Assembly (NCBI RefSeq): GCF_024298885.1
Contig: NZ_CP101166.1
Location: forward strand, 2,665,149 to 2,729,148
Length of the DNA: 64,000 nt
DNA from: Haloglomus halophilum
GTDB lineage: Archaea > Halobacteriota > Halobacteria > Halobacteriales > Haloarculaceae
Reading direction: 5' to 3'
The translations under genes were made by a program, and so were the position numbers. Under the pieces are notes generated by a model. It had not been told where the DNA came from. It did no database searches and saw nothing but the letters and a program-made list of their open reading frames with translations. How positions within the stretch are numbered: position 1 is the stretch's first letter; the number at the start of each line of letters is the position of its first letter. Below are positions 43,034-52,136 of this stretch, in pieces.

Positions 43034-43531
43034 CTAGTTCCCGCAGTAGGTGGCCTGGCCGGTCGCTGCACAGGTCAGCGTGAGGTCGTATCCCGTCACG
43101 GCTGCCGGGTCGCCATCGACCGGCTTCCAGACAGTCAGCCGGACGGACTCGCCGGGGGCGAGTTCGGGGCTCCCGTCGCCGGAGATGGCCACGCCGTTCC
43201 CGGGGGCCGCTCCCGCTCCGGTCGTCAGGTCGAACTCGTAGCCGTACCCGGAGGAGAGGACGTTGGCCTCGCGGTCGCCCGTGTTCGTCACGGTGACATC
43301 GACGCCGAAGTCGGGGTCGGCGACGAACGGCGTCGCGTCGTCGAGTGCGAGTTCCGCGACGGTCGACCGGGCCGTCCCGGTCGCGTCGGTCGGCTCCGGT
43401 GAGTCGCGCGGCTCCCGCGCCGACGGCGTCGGGGAGGGCGACCGTCCATCGCCGCCGTCCGAGCTACACCCGGCTAGCAACGGTGCCGTGGCGAGGCCAG
43501 CGGTCGCCCGGAGCAGCTGTCGTCTGTTCAC
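43034..43531 (-). CDS. Haloarchaeal lipoprotein of unknown function
   Basis: A 165-residue secreted protein. MNRRQLLRATAGLATAPLLA then GCSSDGGDG is a Tat-type signal followed by a lipobox cysteine. The mature region is beta-rich with VTNTGDREANVLSS and AISGDGSPELAPGESVRLTV, similar to small haloarchaeal surface lipoproteins. Two C-terminal cysteines (LTCAATGQATYCGN) may pair. It shares its intergenic space with the cupin gene at 43642. Function is unknown. Confidence 0.78.
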   Translation of the reverse strand: MNRRQLLRATAGLATAPLLAGCSSDGGDGRSPSPTPSAREPRDSPEPTDATGTARSTVAELALDDATPFVADPDFGVDVTVTNTGDREANVLSSGYGYEFDLTTGAGAAPGNGVAISGDGSPELAPGESVRLTVWKPVDGDPAAVTGYDLTLTCAATGQATYCGN

Positions 43532-43641
43532 GCGCGAGCCGTGCCGGGCGCGCCGGATGAAGCTACTGTTCGGTGGCGTCCGTCGGACGCAGTGGTGTCG
43601 CCGCTACCCTTTTGTCCCGACCGGGCGTGCCAACGCCCGCC

Positions 43642-44073
43642 ATGGAATACAGCGTCGTCGAGACGGACGAAGTCGCGGTGACCGACCTCTCGCAGATCGA
43701 GGAGATCCCGCCGGATCTGGACATGCAGGACGTCGACTCCGCGCTGGGGCTGGAGAACATGCTCTGCAAGATCTGGCACTTCGAGGAGGGCGAGCAGATC
43801 GGGTACCACGCCCACGCCCAGCAGGAGGAGCTGTTCTACGTCCTCGAGGGGCGGTTCTCGCTGAAGCTCGGTCGCTCGGGCGAGGAGGAGTTCCGCGAGG
43901 TCGGCCCGGGGACGTTCTGGGCGGCCGGCCCGATGATCGGTCACGGCCACCGCTGCGTGAGCGAGTCGGGGAAGGTTCTCGCGCTCGGGGCACCCGACAC
44001 CGCTGACCCCGGGCTCGACCCGCATCAGATATCCGACGAGGAGATCGAGGAGGCCCAGTCCGGCGACGACTGA
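43642..44073 (+). CDS. Cupin-domain protein
   Basis: A 143-residue cupin. Motif 1 is GYHAHAQQEELFYVLEGRFS (residues about 54-73) with the metal-binding His/His/Glu set, and motif 2 is PGTFWAAGPMIGHGHRCV. It is a single-domain acidic cupin with a tail DPHQISDEEIEEAQSGDD. Ligand and reaction are unknown. ATG 43642 is the first start in the conserved region. Confidence 0.85.
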   Translation: MEYSVVETDEVAVTDLSQIEEIPPDLDMQDVDSALGLENMLCKIWHFEEGEQIGYHAHAQQEELFYVLEGRFSLKLGRSGEEEFREVGPGTFWAAGPMIGHGHRCVSESGKVLALGAPDTADPGLDPHQISDEEIEEAQSGDD

Positions 44074-44103
44074 GTCCGGCCGGACCCCCCGGGACGACTG
44101 GTC

Positions 44104-44439
44104 TCAGTTCGCCTCGGTCGTCGGGTTCGCGTCCACCTCGATGTCCTCGCCCGCGTAGGTGGCGTCGAGGTACTCGAGGATGCGCGAGGACTGGCTCATC
44201 GTCACGCCGGTCGCGCTGTCGACGATGACCGGGACCTGCCGCTGGCCGGAGACGCGCTGGACCTCGTTGCGCCGAGAGTGGAGCCCCTCCACCCAGACGC
44301 TGTCGTACGCGAGGTCGAGCTCGTCCAGCCGGTCGACGACGAACTCGCAGAACGGGCAGCCCTCCAGCCGGTAGAGGGTGATGGTCGGGTCGGTGTCGGC
44401 GGCGTCGGCCGCGTCGCCAGCCTCGGCGTCGGTACTCAT
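44104..44439 (-). CDS. Glutaredoxin/GST N-terminal domain-like protein
   Basis: A 111-residue protein with a thioredoxin-fold core. The redox motif CPFC lies in LYRLEGCPFCEFVVDRLDEL; QVPVIVDSATGVTMSQSSRI carries the cis-proline and the glutathione/thiol-binding edge. An N-terminal acidic tail of about 17 residues precedes it. It is likely a thiol-disulfide oxidoreductase or a GST N-domain-type protein; haloarchaea use gamma-glutamylcysteine instead of glutathione, so the thiol partner is inferred. It is convergent with the cupin gene. Confidence 0.84.
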   Translation of the reverse strand: MSTDAEAGDAADAADTDPTITLYRLEGCPFCEFVVDRLDELDLAYDSVWVEGLHSRRNEVQRVSGQRQVPVIVDSATGVTMSQSSRILEYLDATYAGEDIEVDANPTTEAN

Positions 44440-44572
44440 ACCCGGTCGTTGTGCGGCGGGGAGCATAACTCTCCGGGAGCGAGACCCGGCGGGTGAGCGA
44501 CCGTCGGACCATGTCCTCCGGTCCCCGCCGGGGAGCGCAACGCCCAAACGCCGGCCACCCCCACGGACGCAC

Positions 44573-45637
44573 ATGAACGCCGACCGGCGGTACGTCGCGG
44601 TGGCCGCCATCGTGGGCATCTTCGTGCTCGTCCAGCTCGGGGCGCTCGCGCTGGTGGAGCCGTTCAAGTCCGCGGGGTTCCAGGACGTCCAGAACCCCTC
44701 GGACCCGACCAACAGCCTGCTGTACGTGGGGGCCATCCTCGTTGCGACGGTCGTGATGCTCGGCGCGTTCAGGTACGGTGGCGACCGCGTCATCCGGGCG
44801 GTACTCGTCGGCTCGTCGGGCTACCTCTCGTTCTACGTCTTCGCGGTGCTCGTCCCGGCGGCGCCGCTCCCGGGACTCGCGGCCCTCGCCCCCGCCGTCG
44901 CGCTCGCTGGGCTCGTCACCGGCGCGCTCTGGTTCTACCCCGAGTGGTACGTCATCGACGCTGCCGGCGTCGTGATGGGTGCGGGCGCGGCCGGCCTGTT
45001 CGGTATCAACTTCGGCGTCCTCCCGGCACTCGTCCTGCTGGTCGTGCTGGCGGTGTACGATGCCATCAGCGTCTACGGCACCGAACACATGCTCACCCTC
45101 GCGGAGGGCGTGATGGACCTGAAGGTGCCCGTCGTCCTCGTCGTCCCGCTGACGCTGTCGTACTCGTTCCTCGACGAGTCACCGGAGGCTGGCGGGAGCG
45201 GCTCCGAGGACGGTGACGAGGACGACACGGCCGTCGCCGATGGGGGGCAGGCTAGCGGCGACGAGACCGACGAGGACGAGACCAACGAGGGTGGGAACGC
45301 GTCCGAAGAGGGCGACGACGCGGACCCCGAGCGAGATGCCTTCTTCATCGGCCTCGGCGATGCGGTGATGCCGGCGGTCCTCATCGCGTCGGCCGGCTTC
45401 TTCGCGCCGGTTGGCGTCTCCTCGCTCGTGCCGGGCATCGCGCTCACGCTCCCGGCGCTCACCGCGATGGTCGGGACGAACCTCGGCCTGCTCGCGCTGA
45501 TGTACTTCGTGATGCAGGGGCGCGCGCACGCGGGTCTGCCGCTGCTCAACGGCGGCGCTATCGGCGGCTACCTCGTCGGGGCCGTCGCCGCGGGGATTCC
45601 CCTCGTGCAGGCACTCGGACTGGCGCCGTACCTCTGA
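44573..45637 (+). CDS. Presenilin-family intramembrane aspartyl protease (PSH)
   Basis: A 354-residue membrane protease, the archaeal relative of presenilin and signal-peptide peptidase. Catalytic aspartates are Asp163 in VYDAISVYGTE and Asp263 in GLGDAVMP, and a PAL-like LPLL at 322-325 completes the active site. About nine helices are predicted. Between the two catalytic helices lies a very acidic loop (residues about 201-254, rich in Asp/Glu/Gly), which may be a species-specific insert. Substrates are unknown; release of signal peptides or single-span membrane proteins is inferred. Confidence 0.92.
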   Translation: MNADRRYVAVAAIVGIFVLVQLGALALVEPFKSAGFQDVQNPSDPTNSLLYVGAILVATVVMLGAFRYGGDRVIRAVLVGSSGYLSFYVFAVLVPAAPLPGLAALAPAVALAGLVTGALWFYPEWYVIDAAGVVMGAGAAGLFGINFGVLPALVLLVVLAVYDAISVYGTEHMLTLAEGVMDLKVPVVLVVPLTLSYSFLDESPEAGGSGSEDGDEDDTAVADGGQASGDETDEDETNEGGNASEEGDDADPERDAFFIGLGDAVMPAVLIASAGFFAPVGVSSLVPGIALTLPALTAMVGTNLGLLALMYFVMQGRAHAGLPLLNGGAIGGYLVGAVAAGIPLVQALGLAPYL

Positions 45638-45763
45638 CCCGGCTGCCGACTCGCATTGGTGAAGCAGATTTCAGTAACTTCGCCTACAGAAATGTCTTTC
45701 AGATTATACTTTTCATCCCCCGGCCCATAGCGATGGCTGCGGGGATGGTCCCCGCTGGTCCCG

Positions 45764-46027
45764 ATGAAGCCTCCACGAACGCGCCGCCTCATCGTAGGCG
45801 GCTCCGTCCTGCTCGTCGCCGGCTGGCTGGGCCTGATGGCGCTCGTCGCGCCGGCCCTCATCGGTGCGGTCGCCGCAGCGACGACGCTTCCGCTGGCGCT
45901 CGTCCTCCTCCCCTACGCCGCGGTACGGATCGCGACGCAGGTGATGGAACCCCCCCGGTGGCCGCTCCGGGCCACGCCCGACGGTGACGGTGTCGAGGGG
46001 GCCGACCCCGGGACCGCAGAGGCCTGA
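45764..46027 (+). CDS. Small membrane protein
   Basis: An 87-residue protein with two predicted helices (residues about 9-31 and 35-58), beginning MKPPRTRRLIVGGSVLLVAG, followed by an acidic tail DGDGVEGADPGTAEA. An AT-rich ATTATACTTTT at about 45703-45713 is the likely promoter; its start site near 45735 would leave a leader of about 30 bases. A competing frame from ATG 45733 has basic, low-complexity content and is not preferred. Function is unknown. Confidence 0.6.
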   Translation: MKPPRTRRLIVGGSVLLVAGWLGLMALVAPALIGAVAAATTLPLALVLLPYAAVRIATQVMEPPRWPLRATPDGDGVEGADPGTAEA

Positions 46028-46128
46028 CTCCCCCACTGCCGGGGCCCTCCGCGTGCCAAGCAGGCCCCGGCCGTTCTCGGTCATGTTCTGGTCCCTCGCG
46101 GGACCACCTTCCTGTCGCGGTCCGCGTA

Positions 46129-47133
46129 CTACTGCCCGGTGAGCGCGTCGCTCGCCGGGGCGAACTCGAGTAGTTCCCCCAGCCCCTCGTCACGCGCTTT
46201 CCGGTACAGCATGTACGCCGCGGCGACGGTCTCGACGCCCGTCCCGCCTGAATCGAACATGGTGATCTCCTGGCGGGCCGTCCGGCCCTCGGCCTCGCCG
46301 GCCACGACCTCGCCCAGCTCGGCGTGGATGTGGTCGTCCCCGACGACGCCCGCTTCCCTGGCCTGCAGGAACGCTCCGGCGTCCTGATGGGCCCGGGCGC
46401 GGAGGTCCGGGACGTACTTCGCGCGCTTGACGGCCGTCGCGTCCACCTCGCGCTTGTCCGGGTCGTACTGACCCATCGCCGTGATGTGGGTGCCCTCCTC
46501 CAGCATCTCCCCGTCGAAGACGGGCTCGCTGGCGTCCGTCGCCGTGACGACGATGTCGGCCCCCTCGACGGCGGCGTCCGGTGAGGCGACCGCCGCGACG
46601 GAGGCGTCGAGCGCCTCGTTCATCTCGCCCGCGAAGCTCTCGCGGTGTGCCTTCGTCGGCGAGTACACCTCCACGGTCTCGATGTCACGGACCGCCGCGG
46701 CCGCGCGGAGCTGGCCCCTGGCCTGGGCACCGGAGCCGAACAGCGCCAGGTCGGCCGCGTCCGGACGGGCCAGCTCGTCGATGGCCACGCCGCCCGCGGC
46801 GCCGGTCTTGAACGGGTTGAGCGAGGCGCCGTCCAGCATCGCCAACGGGCGCCCGCTCTCGGCGTCGAACACCGGCAGGAAGAAATGTGCGTCCTTGTCG
46901 CCGAACCCGGCCGCGTAGGTGTACCCGCCCATCGCCCCCGTCTCGGGCAGGATGGCCATGTAGCCGGTCAACATCCCCGGTGGCGACTGGTTCACGAGCT
47001 TCGTCCGGGGCTCGGCGGCCGCACCCTTGCCGACCTCGCGATACCCCTCGCGGACGGCGTCGACGTACTCGGCCGGGGTGGCGAGCCCGGACAGCTCGTC
47101 GCTCCGCAGGAACAGCACCTCCGTATCGGTCAT
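46129..47133 (-). CDS. Ornithine cyclodeaminase/alanine dehydrogenase-like protein
   Basis: A 334-residue member of the ornithine cyclodeaminase/mu-crystallin family. The N-terminal region has SPPGMLTGYMAILPETGAMG and DKDAHFFLPVFDAESGRPLA, then a Rossmann-type LALFGSGAQARGQLRAAAAV (residues about 129-148) and later ITAMGQYDPDKREVD. The family ranges over ornithine cyclodeaminase, L-alanine dehydrogenase and ketimine reductases; the residues visible do not fix the substrate. An amino-acid dehydrogenase or deaminase using NAD(P) is inferred. Confidence 0.87.
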   Translation of the reverse strand: MTDTEVLFLRSDELSGLATPAEYVDAVREGYREVGKGAAAEPRTKLVNQSPPGMLTGYMAILPETGAMGGYTYAAGFGDKDAHFFLPVFDAESGRPLAMLDGASLNPFKTGAAGGVAIDELARPDAADLALFGSGAQARGQLRAAAAVRDIETVEVYSPTKAHRESFAGEMNEALDASVAAVASPDAAVEGADIVVTATDASEPVFDGEMLEEGTHITAMGQYDPDKREVDATAVKRAKYVPDLRARAHQDAGAFLQAREAGVVGDDHIHAELGEVVAGEAEGRTARQEITMFDSGGTGVETVAAAYMLYRKARDEGLGELLEFAPASDALTGQ

Positions 47134-47388
47134 ACCGGACGTTCACACGGCCACCGTTTGGCGTTTGCGGCCCCGAGGCCACCGGGCCGTCGACTGGCTA
47201 TCAACTGTACCGGAGGTTCTCACCATCAGGTGTTACCGGCAATCTTTTCGGAAAACTGGCCTACTATGTGATCTATTGGCTGCAAATACTGGAAATGTGG
47301 GGGTATCGAAAATATACGGCGGCCGGAGCGGTCGAATCAGCTTACAGGTCGGGAAGCGGAGAGAGATGTCACGAGCCGGTCGGAGCGC

Positions 47389-47619
47389 TCAGTCCGCGAC
47401 GTCGAACGAGGGTGTCGACTCGGCCGCGGCGGTGGTCGTCGACCGGCCGGGGGTACGGACGAACATGGCGTGGCCCACGAGTCCGGCCGCGACGACACAG
47501 CCCAGCGAGATAGCGGTCGTCAGGACGATGCCACCGAGGAAGAGGGCGGTGGCGATGCTGGCTGCTGCGAGCGGAATCGCGCCGAGAACGAAGTCGTAGT
47601 AACCTGCCATATCTATCAT
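47389..47619 (-). CDS. Small two-span membrane protein
   Basis: A 76-residue protein with two hydrophobic stretches (about residues 10-32 and 34-54) followed by a Ser/Thr tail. The start MIDMAGYYDFVLGAI at 47619 has a TATA-like ACTTATGT (minus strand, about 47639-47646) 20-28 bases upstream. M4 (47610) would be a less well-supported start. Function is unknown. The 255 bases on its 3' side (47134-47388) hold no supported gene. Confidence 0.6.
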   Translation of the reverse strand: MIDMAGYYDFVLGAIPLAAASIATALFLGGIVLTTAISLGCVVAAGLVGHAMFVRTPGRSTTTAAAESTPSFDVAD

Positions 47620-47709
47620 GACCTTCGGACGTTACTGACATAAGTGTTTCCCAGATTCAACTGGTAAGTCGTACAAGGGCGACATATGGTTGCTGGAGAG
47701 CTTTTCCAG

Positions 47710-47725
47710 AAGTTATCTATAACTT
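47710..47725. promoter_or_regulatory. Inverted repeat AAGTTAT/ATAACTT
   Basis: AAGTTAT and ATAACTT are exact reverse complements separated by CT (47710-47725), in a 326-base interval (47620-47945) without a gene. It may be an operator for the downstream transporter or for the divergent small membrane gene. No regulator is assigned. Confidence 0.4.
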
Positions 47726-47810
47726 ATGAGGTGGTTGGTTCTTCATAACCGCAAGCAAGCGGCCGGAGGATGGAAGGATGAAGCGGTCGCGAACGACCGA
47801 CTGGCGGAGT

Positions 47811-47828
47811 ACATACGATTCCGTATGT
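47811..47828. promoter_or_regulatory. Inverted repeat ACATACG/CGTATGT
   Basis: ACATACG-ATTC-CGTATGT is a perfect 7-bp inverted repeat lying 118 bases upstream of the transporter start. It resembles a dimeric repressor operator. With the AAGTTAT repeat 85 bases away it suggests a regulated transporter. Confidence 0.4.
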
Positions 47829-47945
47829 GTTCGGACCCGTTACCCATGGCTCTCGGCGGCGCCGGGAACCGGTCAGCCGCTGGGGGAGTCCGAGCCGTGA
47901 GGAGCGAAACGACGTGTTGAAACCCGCGGCGTCGGAGTTGAAGAC

Positions 47946-49265
47946 GTGAACCGGAACGACCGGGCGATAACGGGGCTGGTGATGGTCGCACACGCGATGG
48001 TCCACACCTACGAGCTGTCGCTTCCGCTGTTGCTCCCGGTCTGGCAGGCCGAGTTCTCGACAGTCGCGCTCCCTACGGGGACGCTCGCCGTGACGGGGTT
48101 CGTGATGGGCGTCGTCCTCACGATGGGGTACGCCCCGTTCGGGCTAGGGGCGCTCCCGGGCGGCGTCCTCGCGGACGCCTACGGCTCGCGCCGACTCATC
48201 CTCTCGTGTCTCGTCGGGATGGGCGTATCCTTCCTCCTGCTGGCGGTCTCGCCGGGACTCGTCGCCATCGCGTTCGCGCTGTTCGTCTGGGGCGTGGCGG
48301 CGTCGGTCTACCACCCGTCGGGGCTGGCGCTCATCTCGAAGGGCGTCGAGGAACGCGGCTCCGCCTTCGCGTACCACGGTGTGGCGGGGAACCTCGGCAT
48401 CGCACTGGGTCCGCTCGCGACCGCCCTCCTGCTGTTCGGCCTCGGTGACTGGCGGGTCGTCGTGGGCCTCCTCGCCCTCCCGGCGCTCGTCGCAGCTATC
48501 GCGGCCGCGCGCATCGACGTGGACGAGACGGCTGCCGTCGGGTCCGAGACCGCGACCGACGGAGGGACCGACGACGGCGACGAGAGCGAGAACGGAGCGG
48601 GCGAAGACGACGCGCCCGGCGGCGACGCCCGGGCGTCGGGGTCGGTCTCCTCGCTCGGTGAGTTCCTCGCGGACTCCCGGCTCCTGTTCGGCGGCGCGTT
48701 CGTCCTCGTGTTCGCCGCCGTGATGCTCTCGGGGCTCTACTACCGTGGCCTGCTGACGTTCCTCCCCGAGATACTCGGCCGGTTCCCGTCGCTCGCCCCG
48801 GTCGAGTTCGCCGGCCGCACGCTGGAACCGGAGCGGTACTTCTACGTCGGCCTCCTGATGGTCGGCGTCGCCGGGCAGTACGCCGGCGGCCGGCTCACCG
48901 ACCGGGTCCCGGTCGAACTCGGTCTCCTCGGTGGCTACGGCGCGCTCGCCGTCCTCGCCGTCCTCTTCCTCCCGGTCGCCACGATGGGGCTCGTTCCCCT
49001 CCTGGTGATGGGCGCGCTCGTCGGGTTCTTCCTGTTCGTCGTCCAGCCGTTCTACCAGGCGACGGTGGCCGAGTACACGCCCGCCGGCGCCCGTGGCCTC
49101 TCGTACGGCTACACCTACCTCGGCGTGTTCGGCGTGGGCGCGCTCGGCGGCGCCGTCGCCGGTGGTGTCCTCACGTACGCCAACGACGCCGCGCTGTTCG
49201 CCGTGCTCGCCGGATTCGGTGCGCTGGCGGCGCTGTGTGGCGCCGTTCTCTACGTGCGGCGGTGA
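47946..49265 (+). CDS. MFS transporter
   Basis: A 439-residue major facilitator protein with about twelve helices, start GTG 47946. The first-half signature is ALPGGVLADAYGSRRLILSC (loop 2-3) and the second half has VGVAGQYAGGRLTDRVPVEL. A central loop (about residues 195-235) is highly acidic, typical of haloarchaeal transporters. The substrate is unknown. Two palindromes in the upstream 326 bases suggest control by a ligand-responsive repressor. Confidence 0.87.
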   Translation: MNRNDRAITGLVMVAHAMVHTYELSLPLLLPVWQAEFSTVALPTGTLAVTGFVMGVVLTMGYAPFGLGALPGGVLADAYGSRRLILSCLVGMGVSFLLLAVSPGLVAIAFALFVWGVAASVYHPSGLALISKGVEERGSAFAYHGVAGNLGIALGPLATALLLFGLGDWRVVVGLLALPALVAAIAAARIDVDETAAVGSETATDGGTDDGDESENGAGEDDAPGGDARASGSVSSLGEFLADSRLLFGGAFVLVFAAVMLSGLYYRGLLTFLPEILGRFPSLAPVEFAGRTLEPERYFYVGLLMVGVAGQYAGGRLTDRVPVELGLLGGYGALAVLAVLFLPVATMGLVPLLVMGALVGFFLFVVQPFYQATVAEYTPAGARGLSYGYTYLGVFGVGALGGAVAGGVLTYANDAALFAVLAGFGALAALCGAVLYVRR

Positions 49266-49333
49266 CTGCCGGGCCGCGACGCCACCGCTCCCGTGACGCG
49301 ACCCTTTTGCGCCCCCGCCGGCTATCGTCCGGC

Positions 49334-50083
49334 GTGCCCCCCGACATCTCAGTCGCCGTCGTGGACGCCGAGACGCCCGGCAACGTCGGGACTGTCGCCC
49401 GCGCGATGAAGAACTTCGGGCTCTCGGACCTCCTCCTCGTCGACCCGCCGGAACTCGACCCCGAGGGTGAGGCCTACGGGATGGCCGGCCATGCCCGCGA
49501 GGATGTCCTCCCGAACGCCCGCGAGGTCACGTTCGACCACCTCGTCGACAGCTTCCACACCGTCGGCTGCACGGCCGTCACCAACGAGGACGCCCGCAAG
49601 CACGTCCGCTACCCGTTCCGGACGCCCGCGGACCTCGCCGACTCGCTCCGTGATGTCGAGGCCGACACCTGCATCGTGTTCGGTCGCGAGCGCGTCGGCC
49701 TCACCAACGACGAACTCGGGCGCCTCGACGAGGTCTGTGCCATCCCCGCCAGCGCCGACTACCCCGTCCTCAACCTCGGGCAGGCCGCGACGGTCGTCAT
49801 CTACGAGCTCCGCGAGCTGACCGTCGCCGAGGCGCAGGTTCCCGACGAGATCGAGCGCGCCGACGAGGCCGAGATCGAGGGACTGCACCAGGAGTTCGTC
49901 CGATACCTCCGCAACGTCAACCATCCCGAGGAGAAGCGAGCGAAGGCTCGTCGACTCCTTCGACGTGTGCTGGGGCGTGCCCACCCGACCGGTCGCGAGG
50001 CCCGCACACTCCGCGGCATTCTCCGTCGGGGGAACGGCCTGCTCGAACATCCCGAGCGGCTGCGGGACGACCGTGAGGAATGA
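49334..50083 (+). CDS. trmJ: tRNA 2'-O-methyltransferase TrmJ
   Basis: A 249-residue SPOUT-superfamily methyltransferase. VDAETPGNVGTVARAMKNFG at the N-terminus, the AdoMet-binding trefoil-knot elements IVFGRERVGLTNDELG and VLNLGQAATVVIYELRELT, and a C-terminal helical extension match archaeal TrmJ, which methylates the ribose of nucleotide 32 in tRNA. Start GTG 49334 (VPPDISVAVV). A C-terminal basic stretch (HPEEKRAKARRLLRRVL) probably binds RNA. Confidence 0.9.
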   Translation: MPPDISVAVVDAETPGNVGTVARAMKNFGLSDLLLVDPPELDPEGEAYGMAGHAREDVLPNAREVTFDHLVDSFHTVGCTAVTNEDARKHVRYPFRTPADLADSLRDVEADTCIVFGRERVGLTNDELGRLDEVCAIPASADYPVLNLGQAATVVIYELRELTVAEAQVPDEIERADEAEIEGLHQEFVRYLRNVNHPEEKRAKARRLLRRVLGRAHPTGREARTLRGILRRGNGLLEHPERLRDDREE

Positions 50084-50095
50084 GTTCGCTGACGG

Positions 50096-51991
50096 TCAGG
50101 GCTGGCCGTAACCGGCCAGGGCCTCGATAGCGTCGCCGGCATCCTCGAGTGCGTCCCGGAGCGCCGCGACGCCCGATTTCCCGACGCGGTCCGGGTTCGC
50201 GAGGACACGGACGGTCTCCTCCCCGACCGGGACGAACCCCGCGTCCAGCCGCTCGGCCGTCGCCCGGAGGCCGAGGCCGGCGTCGGCCTTCCCCGCCAGC
50301 ACCCGGCGGGCGGGGCTCTCGTGGGCCCGTGTCCCGGCGTCGAACCCGTCGATGGCGTCCACGAGGTCGTGGCGCTCGACACCCCGCTCGTCGGCGAGGG
50401 CGGCCACGGCGTCCCCGAGCGTCGTCCGCAGGCCCGACGCCGAGGTCCGGTTGACGAACCGCAGGTCGCGGTCGACGAGGTCGCTCAGTCCCTCGATAGC
50501 CTCGGGGTTGCCGGCCGGCACGACCAGTCCCCACTCGCGGGTCCACGCGCCGAGTTCCTCGGCCTCGATGCCCACCTCGCCGGGTGCGCTCGTGACGGCC
50601 ACGTCCGGGATGCCGTCGCGGAGGCGCCGGAGCCCCTCGCGCGAGCCGACACCGAGGTAGCGGGGTCGCTGAGTCGTGCTGACCGTATCGAGCAGGTCCG
50701 ACAGCAACGGGTCGTCCTCGCCCACGCCGAACAGGGTGGGCGACCGCACGTCCGGCGAGAACAACTGCACTGCGACCTGTTCACCCTCGTCGAGGTACTC
50801 CACGTCCGGGTCGACGGCGACGACGCCGTCGGCTTCGACGAGCGATGTAGTCGCGCCGCTCCCCTTGTCGACCGGGTACACGAGCGTCTCGCCGTCGCCG
50901 TCGGTCACGAGGCCGGCGGGCATGTAGCGCAGTCGGCCCTCGCTGTACCGCTCGGCGACAGCCATCCGCCCCTCGATGGTGGCGGTCTGTGCCTCGGGCA
51001 GCCCTGCCGCCTCGCGGACCGCGGGCGCGACGAACGTCCGGAAGATGGTGAGCGCCGAGACGGGGTACCCGGGAAGACCGACGTACGCGCTGCCATCCAT
51101 CCGCCCGATGAGCATCGGCTTGCCGGGCTTGACCGCGACGCCGTGGAGCAGGAGTTCGCCGCGCTCCTCGACGACGCGGTAGATGACGTCGACCGCCGAG
51201 GCCGAGGTCGACCCTGAAGAGAGCACGAGGTCGCACTCCGCCGCGGCCTCCCGGAGCACGGACTCCATCGCGTCGTAGTCGTCGCCGGCGTGGGGGTAGA
51301 GCCGGGCCTCCCCACCTGCGGCCTCGACGGCCGTCGCCGTGGTGTAGGAGTTCACGTCGTAGATCTGCCCGGCGTCGCTGTCGAGGTCCCCGCCCGGCCG
51401 GACGAGTTCCTCGCCAGTCGAGACGATGCCGACGATCGGCCGCCCCCGGACGGGCACCTCGTCGACGCCGAGCGCGGCGAGCAGGCCGATCTCGCGGGGG
51501 CCGAGTTCCGTTCCCGGGCCCAGTGCCCGTTCGCCCGCGGCCACGTCGGCGCCCGCGAACATCACGCGGTCGCCCGGGGCGACCGAGGTGCGGACGAGCA
51601 CGTCGTCGCCGTCTCTATCGGTTCGCTCGACCATCACCACCGCGTCGGTGTCCTCGGGGACGACCGCGCCGGTCGATATCTCGACGCAGGTGCCCTCCGG
51701 AACGTCGACGTCAGGGGCCTCGCCCGCGTGGACTTCCCCGACGAGTTCCAGCCGGACGGGGTCGGCCTCGTCGGCGCCGAACGTGTCGTTCGCGTGGACG
51801 GCGTAGCCGTCGACACTCGCGCGGTCGAATCCGGGCACGTCGATGGCGGCGTCGATACGCTCGTGGAGGACCCGGCCGCGCGCCTCGCGCAGCGGGACCG
51901 TCTCGGGGTCGGGCGTGAGGTCCAGAGACGCGATAGCGTCGTGGGCGGCTTCGGGCGACGCGAGGTCCCTGAACTCCTTCCGCTCGCTCAT
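50096..51991 (-). CDS. MoeA molybdopterin biosynthesis protein fused to a PBP-like domain
   Basis: A 631-residue fusion. The first about 400 residues are MoeA, with DVPGFDRASVDGYAVHANDT, VEISTGAVVPEDTDAVVMVE, IVSTGEELVRPGGDL and HGVAVKPGKPMLIGR, inserting molybdate into molybdopterin. The C-terminal about 190 residues have a substrate-binding-protein fold (GREGLRRLRDGIPDVAVTSA-like, EWGLVVPAGNPEAIEGLSDL, AGLGLRATAERLDAGFVPVG) of the type found in LysR or ModA-like domains. This MoeA-PBP arrangement occurs in other archaea. The PBP part may sense molybdate or another anion. It is convergent with trmJ. Confidence 0.9.
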   Translation of the reverse strand: MSERKEFRDLASPEAAHDAIASLDLTPDPETVPLREARGRVLHERIDAAIDVPGFDRASVDGYAVHANDTFGADEADPVRLELVGEVHAGEAPDVDVPEGTCVEISTGAVVPEDTDAVVMVERTDRDGDDVLVRTSVAPGDRVMFAGADVAAGERALGPGTELGPREIGLLAALGVDEVPVRGRPIVGIVSTGEELVRPGGDLDSDAGQIYDVNSYTTATAVEAAGGEARLYPHAGDDYDAMESVLREAAAECDLVLSSGSTSASAVDVIYRVVEERGELLLHGVAVKPGKPMLIGRMDGSAYVGLPGYPVSALTIFRTFVAPAVREAAGLPEAQTATIEGRMAVAERYSEGRLRYMPAGLVTDGDGETLVYPVDKGSGATTSLVEADGVVAVDPDVEYLDEGEQVAVQLFSPDVRSPTLFGVGEDDPLLSDLLDTVSTTQRPRYLGVGSREGLRRLRDGIPDVAVTSAPGEVGIEAEELGAWTREWGLVVPAGNPEAIEGLSDLVDRDLRFVNRTSASGLRTTLGDAVAALADERGVERHDLVDAIDGFDAGTRAHESPARRVLAGKADAGLGLRATAERLDAGFVPVGEETVRVLANPDRVGKSGVAALRDALEDAGDAIEALAGYGQP

Positions 51992-52136
51992 GCGACGGCG
52001 TTGGGCCGGGGCCGTAATGAAGGGGTGGACCGGAGAGCGAGGAGACGATTGCAGAAATTGGGGCGCATAATCGAGATGGATGTGGAACGAATAGGATAAT
52101 ATATCATCTGGATATCTGTGGCGGAATTATCGAGAT

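Noticed and set aside
47726..47920. Small plus-strand ORF in the interval before the MFS gene
   Set aside because: No TATA element at the right distance, and the translation has no recognised pattern; it overlaps a palindrome.
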